Positions 34,135-44,313 of a stretch of DNA of 64,000 bases are shown piece by piece. The notes beneath the pieces were generated by a model. It was not told the origin of the DNA. It ran no database searches and saw only the letters and a list, made by a program, of their open reading frames with translations. The translations under genes and the position numbers were made by a program. The stretch lies in the NCBI GenBank assembly GCA_963920635.1, contig OY987299.1:125675373-125739372 (forward strand). The letters are read 5' to 3'. Positions within the stretch are counted from its first letter, which is position 1, and each line of letters opens with the position of its first letter. The DNA comes from Pseudeuparius sepicola (Eukaryota > Arthropoda > Insecta > Coleoptera > Anthribidae).

Positions 34135-34730
34135 TATCAAACATTTTATGACTTATCTTTTTGTGCCCTTTATATTTTTCAAAAGTTTAGTTTCACCACA
34201 TTACAGAAGACCTTATTTTGTTTCTACACTACACTGGTTTAAATGGAACGCACCAAGCCAGTGCCGGTCGCAGAAATCCAGAGAAACCCACTCCATTTCT
34301 CTGCAGAAATCTTATAGAATAAATCACAAAACATAAAAATTAGTATGAATAGGATTTCTGTGGACAACAGAAATCAAAATCTAGGGACATTGGTGTTTCT
34401 CGTCCCCTGTTTTCATCAAGTTTAAAAAAACAGTTGGCGCCGCCACTTTTTAATTTCAATTTTCGAGTTGTCAAACAAAGTAATATTCCTACAAGAACTT
34501 TGTTATTTTTCAACTTTCGATATTTTCATCAATTACCAATCAGTTTAGTAAAAAATAGTCTACAAGAAACCCGATAAGTTCCATCTACTAGCGATCATTT
34601 TTCGAATAGGAAAAGTTACCAAGGACATAACCTCACTATCGTTGACGCTGTCATCGTACAAATCAACTGGATTTTGTTCTAAATAACTATGGTCCAATTT
34701 ATTATTAGTTATCGCTGAATTAAAGGCACC

Positions 34731-37700
34731 ATGTGGCCCTCGATGTTAGACATGACAAAAGAGGAGTCCATTCAGCACCTAAGGAATTTGGGTACACTGC
34801 CTGGTGTCTGTTTTCCAGAAAATCACTTCGTATTTTTTTAGAACTGGAGGCATATTCGAGTCTTGTAACGGCGTTAAGGGCCCAGGGGCCCCTTAACCAC
34901 GACAGACGTAAGCTGTTGAAGGAAACGAGTGCCGTACTGAATATCACTGTAGATAGACATAAAGCTGAAGTCCGTAGGGCCATCAGCGACGAAAGACTGA
35001 ACACCATCGCATATCAGTAAGTAGATGACATTCGGAAGGTAGGTGGAGTTTGAGTAGACAAGATTAAAAGGACTTTATCAAATTGTTTTTATAAAAACAC
35101 AGAAACTTAATCATTGGGGCTCTCCTATATAGAAGCATTTTGTTTGACCAATTTCCTAGACAGACTTAAAATGACCATTCCCTGCATTGCTTAATTTTGT
35201 TCATTTTCACTCTGTACTACCCCAGAAAAAATACACTACGGTGTTTACGTTTCTTAAAAATTAGACTCTTTGAGGTTTTTTGTGTTTGCTTCAAATAACC
35301 TGGATTGGGAATCAGTCTCATCTCATGCATGTGTGATGGTCCCTGGAGAAAACCAAATACTTCTTAAGTCCGATTAAGTAGTTCTTCTTTAATTCCTCGG
35401 AATTTTTTAAAATTGGGATCAATAATAAGAATAATTATTAAATGGTTTGGCCGAGTGTGCTCAAATTTTGCTCGTAGGCTACTATAAAATGGACAAAATG
35501 GTTATGCATAAACTGATTGGTTCAAACTTGTAATGTTTTTATATGTATCAGGTGTAGAATTTAATTTTAAGTAAAAAAATAGTTTTTGTGCCACTTTTTT
35601 GTATCTGTCACAGTTTCACAGTAAACTTGATATTTTTTTATTTTAGGTCTAGCATTTTTATGCTTTGAATTGTCATTGAGTCTGTAGGTATTACATATTA
35701 TTGTGTTGTTCCTTTAGTAATGAAACATGAAAATGTGACTATAAAAACTAGGCTTCAGTGTATTATCAAGAGGAAAATAATGCAACAATATGTCAACACA
35801 AGCAATACTAATCCATGGCACCATAACTTTTTATGATTTTAATAAATGATCTTGTGCTTACCTTCTTGCCAAATTTTCGTGAGATGGCGGAGCTTCTTGC
35901 CAACCCCCGGTTACTATAGCCTAACATTCGGCTTCGTTCCAGCATATCCGGGCAATCTGAAACTGTGGAGGACTGGGCGCAGGAGGGCAGGCGGACGGTG
36001 CCCCTCTTGCCGAGGGCCCCTCCGCAGACGTCGTATTCTCTAATTGCCGACGAGGTGGCAGAGGCGGCTAGTCAGATCAACAAGCAGCTGCCACCTCCGG
36101 CGGCGACCGAACGCAAGAGGACCACGCCGCCTAGGGTTGCCGTGCAGGCGGCGGGGCCCACCGAGAAAGTGAGGTGAGCGGGGTGGGTAGTGAGGGTCAG
36201 AGCTGGGAAAGATCGTGCCAAAAGAGATCTAGATCATAGATCAGATCGTTTTTCAAAAAAAGATCAAGGATCGTTTAAAAATAGATCTTTTCATGCAAAA
36301 ACGATCTTAGATCAAAGATCGTCTAAAAATGATCTGTTTAAAAAAGATCAATCGATCTAAGATCTTTTGAACGATCTAAGATATTCTAAACGATCTAAGA
36401 TCATCTAAACAATCTAAGATCTTCTAAACGATCTAAGATCTTCTAAACAATCTAAGATTTTCTAAACAATCTAAGATCTTCTAAACAATCTAAGATCTTC
36501 TGAACAATCTAAGATCTTCTAAACGATCTAAGATCTTACGACCTAAAATCTTCTAAACCATCTGATATCCTCTAAATGATCTAAGATCTAAACAAAATTC
36601 ATGGTATTATATAGTTAATAGATATAGTTGTCTATAAATATTTTTCCTAATTTTGACATAGTATAAAGTGACATCTTTCAAAACCTGAGTAAGTGATGAT
36701 ACGTTCAGTTTTGCATAACTAGTTGTGTAAAGTAAAATTTTACGTAACTAGTTACGTAAAGTTACTACTCTAACTGAACTGGTTACGTAATCAATCATTT
36801 GATATACCTATGGAGAATTAGACTTTTCTTGTAAAAACGTGTTCACCGATTATTTGTGCAATTTATAATTTTATAACTTGTTATAAAATTTGGAATTTTG
36901 AGAAATAGATAATTGAAAATAAAATACAAATTAACATAAAGCATTCATTTAAACTTGACCTCAAAATAGGTTCTTGTAGTTCTCTTATTCCTACAACGAC
37001 CTAGAGCATTATTTATTCTTCAAAAATAAAACATTATTTTATATAACAAAAATCACAGACGCGTTTCAAAAATGAACGAAAACAAATGAGGAAAAGATAT
37101 TAGATCGTTATAACGATCTTAGATCCTTTTAAAGATCTTAGATCTTTAAAACGATCTTAGATCTCTAAAATAACGATCTTAGATCTCTAAAATAACGATC
37201 TTAGATCATTAAAACAATCTTAGATCTTTAAAATGATCTAAGATCGTCAAATTAAGATCAAAGATCAGATCTTTTTGAAACGATTTTTTTTAATAAAATC
37301 GTTCTTTAGTGAAACAAAAAAGATCAAGATCGCGACTTAGATCTTTAAAACGATCTTTTTTAAATAGATCTGCCCAGCTCTGGTAAGGGTGACCAGTAAA
37401 ATCTGTATTGTAGGGGAAATTTCTGTAGATTTAATTGAAGTAAATTTTTGGTCAATACTTTTTGCTTGGTGTTAAAAAAAGGTGCCCAAAAACAAACGTG
37501 CTTTTCATGTAAATTGTAAGTATATATTTTTTCAAAAAATGCTGAGGATTTGCTTTATTTCTCAAAATTTAGATACACACTTAATGCTAAAGGAAAAAGT
37601 TGTTTATTTTTTCTAATTGTATGAGTCCCTACCAATTTTAAAATGTCTAGGTGTACTAATTTCTTATTTTTTCGACTAAATCTAAAAATGCACAGATAAA

Positions 37701-40700
37701 AGTTTATCAAACTCGATTCATAAAGTTGTTCTAGTTTCAACAGGTTGTTGCAAAACCTACTGTCAATTATTTTTCTTTGTGACTCAACTTGTGTGGTTAC
37801 TTAAAACTCCAAATACAGTAATTTTTACAAAAAAAATCGTATGAAATTAAGACTATTGTCTTGATATGAGAAGATGCGAGCTTTCATTTTATTAATAATT
37901 GGTGAGTAATTTCTTAGAAACATTTATGTGTGAATTCAACCCGTGCCAATATGAGCCAATGATTTCAGCAATAATACCACTAGGTAGTGGTATTTTCACC
38001 GAAATCCTACTCTTAGTTATGCCCTCTAGTTACGCTAACACTAAACCAATATTGTGGTATCTAAAACTGATAGGTAACCCGATAACTTCTTCACAGTTCC
38101 AAATTTAATATAAAGTAATGTTTATTTATAGAGTTCCTAAGTTTCCTGTAACTTTATATTTTTCTTTATTTGTTTGTTAAATTTCACTGCTTTGTCGCAT
38201 TGTGAAATATTAACATAACAGAAAATAACTTTCTTATCCAGTTATGCAACATTACCCCCCGAATCTGTCAAACCGCAACCATTTCGAGTACCCGAAGTAC
38301 CCAAAACCGAGGAAACCAAGAAGAGAAAGCTGCCAAGCGGCAGTGAGAACAGCAGCCTAGCCCAACACCTGCTGGGGCCCAAATTAACCAGGATCCAACA
38401 AATATACAGGTACAATACACACGAATTGAATTTTCCACTAGTTCTACAACATTTTTGCGTTGTAGACAAACTTCAAAATCCCCAAAAACCAAACAGAAAG
38501 AAGCCCCAAAACCCCCCGATATGCACCAGAATGAATTTACGCCCCAACCCGATCTACCTGTCAAACCAGAAAGCTCGAAAATAAATATCATACAAAACGT
38601 CAGCTTGCCTAATACCAGTAGTGAAACTACAATAACGGATTCGCCGACCGAACAACAAATATCTTTCGCTACAACCATTAATGAAACTTTGATCACCAAA
38701 GTAAAATCGTCAACAAACTTAATACCCACTATAACGATAAACAGCCCTATTCCTTCGCCAGGACCTAGTAACGGCAACCCCAAGTCTATTAAAGTCTGTC
38801 CTCCGAAGAAAACGCTGGGTAAAAGTTTGAATACTGGTCAAAAGTTGATTGTCGTCTCGAATGCACAAACAATACCGACTACGAGTATTCTGCAAAAGAC
38901 ACTGTCAGTTCCCATGAGCAAAGTAACAAAGCTCAACCTCGAGAAGTTCAAGATCGTGTCGAACGCCTCGTTGCCGTCGACGTTTCAAGTCACGACGAAC
39001 AAGCAGAAGGTCGTAACCCTTAAGACGAACCCGGGCAAGAAGGTGATACCGTTCTCGCAACTCCAGATGTTGAACTCGAAGGGCGGCATAAAGGTCCTGC
39101 CGATCGGCGGGAAGATAATTGGGAAGAACATCGTGACCACGTCGTCGCCGATGATAGTGGTGAACACGCCACCGCAGACGGTGAAGCTGTCGACGCAGAC
39201 GATCCAGGAGAATCCGAACTCGGAGCTGGAAATCAGCGAGAACGGGGTGAAGGAGGAGGTGAAGGAGGAAGTGGAGGATTTCGAGTCGAAGATTGACGAG
39301 TTTCAGATAGAAAATGTGGCGGCGGAGGGGGACGGTAGGAAAGACGGGAGTTGTGATGTGCACGGGGTGTCGGAACAGAGCAGTACTGATATTAGTGAGT
39401 ACTTTTTTATACAGGGTGATTCATTGGGAATGGGAAATCCCGAAACTGGGGGTAGGGGAGACCAAAATATTGCGATTGAGTCCAACATTGCTTAAACAAA
39501 TGTTGTTTGTTTGAGAGATACAGTTCTTATTTTTAAATTGAATTATGGCTATATCTACCCAAATAATCAAGCTGCTGACCTAAAATTTGGCACTGCTATG
39601 TTTTTGGGGATGGAGAATAAGCTGAAAATGTCAATTTCTACGTATCTCACTTGCGCGGTTTTTGGATCGTGCTTTTACTCGTAACTTTTTTGAGGTTATC
39701 TTTTTGGTCTTGCAGGTCCATCATTTTAGTGCATCTTTTCATTCTGCAAAAAGAAGGTATTCTTGTTTCATAACGCTCAAATCAACCGTTTGCGTTGAAA
39801 TTGCCAATTGCCATTTAAAGCGAGAAAAAAACCCATATGAACAAAGTCCCAAAAAATGTTCACTTTCAAAATGGAACAGACAGATTGAAACTCGACAAAC
39901 TTTGGACACCCTATTTCAAGAAAACAAATGTGTTTCGACCAATGTTCATTTGGCATTTTTTTCTTCATTTTCAATGTACAGTTGATCTGTAACATTTGAA
40001 AGTAGTAGGTGAAAATTTTATTTTTCGAATATTGAAGTCAACAGGTGTTTTGGGGCACGTTTTGGCAATTTAAACGCAAACGGTTGATTATGGAACAAGA
40101 GTACCTTTTTGTTGCAGAATGAAAAGGTGCGCTAAAATGACAAACCTGCAGGACCAAAAAGATAACCTAACAAAAGTTACGAGTAAAAGCACGATCCAAA
40201 AACCGCGCAAGTGAGATACATAGAAATTGACATTTTCAGCTTATTCTCCATCCCCAAAAACATAGGAGTGCCAAATTTCAGGTCAGCAGCTTGATTATTT
40301 TGGTAGATATAGCCATAATTCAATTTAAAAATAAGAACTTGAACGCACTGTATCTCTCAAACAAACAACATTTGTTTAAGCAATGTTGGACTCAATCGCA
40401 ATATTTTGGTCTCCCCTACCCCAGTTTCGGGATTTCCCATTCCCAATGAATCACCCTGTATATTTTTTTGTTAATCTTGTGTTTTTTTATATTATGGTTT
40501 TTATGTATTCTGGCTTATGCCAGTTATTATCTTATCACAGTGGGCTTATGTCAGTTTGGCAGTTTGGTTATTTGCATCGAGGTAATCTAAAGTCTATCCA
40601 AGTTTCAGGGGAAGTGGATTAAAACATTGGCCACCACGTGACCTATTCTCTTATTGGTCTGGCCGTCATAAAATGTCAAGTGTTTACGCGGCGAGCAGAA

Positions 40701-42055
40701 TGCAGGGCCGGCTCTTCCCTCAGTCGAGTTTCCTGCATATTTTAGATCGGATCGCGAGCAGTATATTCTGTAAATTTATTTTGCTACTTAATCTAAGGAA
40801 ATTTATAAAGATCCACGAAAGGTAAAAACACAATTTTTAGAACTTCTAAAAGAATTAGTTCAGAATTACAAGCCACTGGGAATCTCATATTATTCAGACC
40901 CTGGTAATCGATCGCAATGCGGTCATGTGACTTTGTTTAATATCTACTGCCACTGTAACTTAGACTTTAGGAAACTGTAGGAAAGCCTAGGTTGCGACGT
41001 TATGGTTTTTATTTTATTCCTCAGAAACTAAATTTTGTTCTTATGCTGGACAAGACTATGCAAAAGAGTTTCATCCAAATCTTTCAAAGGCGGCTAATAG
41101 ATGTGGGGCTAAAGCAAAGATCATAATATTCAAGTGATCTTTTGCTGAAGCTAAATAGTTGTACGACTTTTTTTCAAAGTTGAGCCATAAATTCACCGTT
41201 TTCAAGTAAAGTAGATTTAGAATCGAATCACATTGTCCAACTTTTAGAAGTCACATTCGTTCATTCGTTTATTTATTATTCTCAACCAACTTGACAGTTC
41301 ATTATAGAGAATATGACAAAACAATTTAAAATAAAGTAAAAAAAACTAAATTAAGATTGCTATTTTTCATCTAGGAGGCTACTGTAACGAAAACATTAAT
41401 TTTTCCTAAAATCAAAGGTCCTGGATCAATAACATTTAAATCAACATCTGAATCTAACCTAACCCAATAGTATCTTGAAAACGTCGCTCCTGAATTAATT
41501 TTTTGCATAAATAATCTGCTGGTAAAGTTTTCAGAATAAAAAATAATCACCCTAAATAAAATATTATATATATTATACATATGTGATCAATTTTAGATTT
41601 CTCAGAAAATTTTGCCGAAAATCAGTTTTTGAGTTTTATTTTTCCATTGCCAAAAGAGAGCACATTACAATTAAAATATTTTTCCAGGAATATGTATCTT
41701 GAAGATTGTAGTTTCAGCAGGAGCAACTAATTTGATTTAAAAAAAAGCCTTGTTATAAAATCAAGTCATCCATGAACTCTCTCAACTATTTTTTTTTTAC
41801 AGAATTTGTTATTTTTTGCCTGTGTTTTATTTATATTAACTTTTATTTGGTTTGTGTTAGTATTATATATTCCGTTCGTTTTGAATTATTTTTTAACTAA
41901 TCCAATATTTCTACAGACAGTATTTTCTAGAATCTGAGCAAATCAACAACATAAAGGAGTGTATCGAGTCCGAGCCCAAAGACGAGTGGGTTCCAACTGC
42001 CATCAAGGAAGAATGCACAGAAGCAAATAAGTGTGATATTTCCGAATCGAATTGA
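34731..42055 (+). CDS. Emsy: EMSY-like ENT-domain transcriptional regulator, 6 exons
   Basis: EMSY is a nuclear chromatin protein with an N-terminal ENT domain. In vertebrates it binds HP1 and BRCA2 and belongs to a SIN3/KDM5-type repressor complex. The exons are 34731-34791, 34842-35016, 35943-36173, 38242-38409, 38466-39398 and 41917-42055, giving 568 aa. The ENT domain (about residues 2-83) starts MWPSMLDMTKEESIQHLRNL and contains LEAYSSLVTALRAQG and AEVRRAISDERLNTIAY. Next come WAQEGRRTVPLLPR, matching the HP1-binding stretch of human EMSY, and a long Ser/Thr/Pro-rich low-complexity region in exon 5. The C-terminus is acidic. Intron 1 is 50 bp. Intron 3 holds a GATC-rich hAT-like element and intron 5 a foldback element starting 13 bp beyond the donor. 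The exon 5 donor (GA|GTACTT) was chosen because the nearby GTGAGT at 39395 leaves the last exon out of frame; the C-terminus is the least certain part. Vertebrate EMSY is more than twice as long. Confidence 0.85.
36198..37382. mobile_element. hAT-like element with a GATC-rich array, in EMSY intron 3
   Basis: 1,185 bp. The ends are CAGAGCTGGG and CCCAGCTCTG. The flanks GTGAGGGT (36190-36197) and GTAAGGGT (37383-37390) match at seven of eight bases. The two outer zones (about 36210-36590 and 37095-37370) are arrays of roughly 18-20 bp units such as gatctaagatcttctaaac. The centre is plain AT-rich DNA. No coding capacity. Confidence 0.87.
39410..40460. mobile_element. Foldback element, family B core with a third terminus, in EMSY intron 5
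   Basis: 1,047 bp between TA dinucleotides. The ends are CAGGGTGATTCATTGGGAAT and the inverse. About the first 110 bp differ from the other two family B copies, then the shared core begins at aaattgaattatggctatat. It begins only 13 bp after the chosen EMSY exon 5 donor. Confidence 0.92.
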
Positions 42056-42569
42056 TATTTATTTATTAATCTGAAATACAAATTATTTTTTTTTTGTAAA
42101 TTTCTGTTAAATTATTTCTTGGCCTTGTTGTTTATAAAAAAATATATAAAATAGGCGAAAATATAAATTTTACTGTGGTTTTAAAATGTATATTATGGTC
42201 GTTGTATACATTATTAGACGTCTTTTAAAAACGTTGTGTTCCATAATTTCTTTTGTATATTTTGTTTTTTTTGTGTAATGTAAATTTTGCAAAAAAGGGC
42301 AATAAACCTTGTAATTATGTATATAAAGAAAAATATAATAAACGTGTGGCTTACCAACAACTATTTAGGTAAATACACCTTTTGTGTTTGACTTTATAAG
42401 AATTAATGAATTGCTTTTTTTTACCTTAGCTACCCACCCTTGTTCTGAAAAGGATCATTCTTTGTTATGCAAGGCATAGACAGGTTAAAGCTAAGGTCTA
42501 AGGTTCACGTTGTGTTTTAGTGGTTTACATTTTGATATAAATTTTATCTTCAGACACAAGTTCCCAGCT

Positions 42570-42720
42570 GGCAAGCACACGTCATTGTGACGTGAATTTT
42601 TGGGCAGCTGTTACATCTCTGTGACCAAAAAAATGACGTCAATGTAACATGAAATATGACGTCAGTATGTCACAGGCCAGAGATGTTATTCGGCGACGTG
42701 ATTTTCACGTCATAAAGGTG
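42570..42720. promoter_or_regulatory. Cluster of ACGTCA/TGACGT motifs
   Basis: In about 150 bp: cacgtcattgtgacgtg, aatgacgtcaatg, atgacgtcagta, gacgtgattttcacgtcat. Two are full TGACGTCA (CREB/ATF-type) palindromes. May be decayed inverted repeats rather than regulatory DNA. Confidence 0.35.
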
Positions 42721-42770
42721 ACATAATGTTAATAACTGTGATAATCATGTCACAAAGATGACATACTTAA

Positions 42771-43020
42771 GTGTGACCCATTTATTGTTTTCGGGTCACC
42801 CTGTAAAAAGTTTATCTAATAATTGTAGGATTTAAACCGTTTTTTTTTTAATTGGTAGAGCTTGATAAACTTATTTTTTGAGCTCTTTCAAGCCTTGGAC
42901 TTTGTATGAAAGAAGTCGTTTTTGCTCAAAAAATACAGTTTATCAAGGCCTAAAAATGCTTTCAAATTGCATAATTAATAAACTTTTTACAGAGTGAGCC
43001 GAAAACAAATGGGTCACACT
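42771..43020. repeat. Short inverted-repeat element (GTGTGACCCATTT ends)
   Basis: GTGTGACCCATTTATTGTTTTCGG at the left is matched in inverse by CCGAAAACAAATGGGTCACAC at 42999-43020. Inside are CACCCTGTAAAAAGTTTAT and its inverse. Arms are about 80 bp. No clear target duplication. Confidence 0.7.
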
Positions 43021-44313
43021 AGCATCCTGGAACATATTAGAATAATACAATATTTTGTTAAACAATGACAAGTTAAAAAAACTTCACGAAATAGAAATAT
43101 TATGATTTTTTTCTTGAGTTAGGGTTTTCAAGTACATTGGAATACTAAGCATTTAACTTTTTTGTCCAAACAAAGAAAGTAAGATGTCATTTACTCGAAC
43201 CATTGTAAATGTTTTTATAATTTTTGAACATTTTTTACTAAAAGACCTGAAGTTACCTACTCATCTGGTTACCAAATTTTAGTAACCCAATAAAAGTGGT
43301 TTCAATATAATAATAGGTTGCGTTGTGAGTGGGATGAACTTGTAGAAAAATCTCCTTATTAATGATTTTTTGTGGACACCCTATATAAGGTTTGTTAAAA
43401 TACCTTGGTTAAAATATTACTTTGACACTGGCGTTACATGTGTCAAATTATAACGGATTGTTATTAAAATGAGTTCAAATAAAAATGCAAAAGAATAAGA
43501 GCAATTTTTATCCAGGTTTTATAATAACCTTGACTGTAATGAAAAATTGAGAGAGAATACAAATGCATATTATAGAAACTCAAAGTCTGAATAGTCATGG
43601 AAAAAAATGGTGTCTGCGTAAAGGATTTATTTTTCAACCATTCTTTATAAAAATATAAAATTCTTATAAAGTAAAGAATTTAAAATTCTTATACAGAATG
43701 GTTGAAATAAATCCTTCATACTGCCACCACCATTACTATTTTCTGTAAAACATTGCAGAAAAAAATTTCACGCAAAAAGCTGAAGTGGAAGGTGGTCATT
43801 GTCTTTCCGTGTTGAATGTTCTGTGCTTGTCTACTCCCACAAATCCCACGATAGTGACTCTAAGAACTGGTTCTTGGAACAAACCCAATATTCGAACGCA
43901 CCTTTACAATAACTTCCCTAACCTTGGTGTTCTGTGCGATAAGCAGAGAGATACAAGGATAGTTATTGTAAATTGAAACGTTAGGACATCCCCCACTCTG
44001 AAACAAACCCAAAGGTGCCTTGGATATCAGTGGTGTATCAGAAGAAGTAACGCAGTTACCGAAAGTTGCAAATAAAAATATTACAGACACTTCATGAGAA
44101 AGTCATCGAATGTCCTAACCTTGGAGAGATTTTCCTCATTTGTCGTCGTCCCCACTTGCCGATCCATATCAAAACTGCTTTCCACTCTCAACCGCTATCT
44201 TTACATTCCTTCCAGAACATTTCGGGAAAATCAAATTTTTTGATTGTTTGAAAGTAAAGCCACAGCTTTGAGTGTTGTCGTTCGAATTCGGCGCAAATTA
44301 CCAAGTTAAAAAC
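43021..44313. other. Upstream region of CDC37
   Basis: AT-rich with the 43617-43720 hairpin. Short ORFs are not recognisable. The CDC37 promoter should be within the last few hundred bases, but no clear TATA or initiator is seen. Confidence 0.35.
43617..43720. repeat. Hairpin, about 104 bp
   Basis: aaggatttatttttcaaccattct is inverted at agaatggttgaaataaatcctt, with ttataaag and attctta pairs inside. Upstream of CDC37. Confidence 0.75.

Noticed and set aside
35446..35520. tRNA-like start ggtttggccgagtgtgctc
   Set aside because: No T-arm or B box at the right distance and no acceptor pairing.
38268..39363. Long minus-strand ORFs opposite EMSY exons 4-5
   Set aside because: Antisense shadows of the GC-rich EMSY coding exons; the plus-strand reading is phase-consistent and matches the family.
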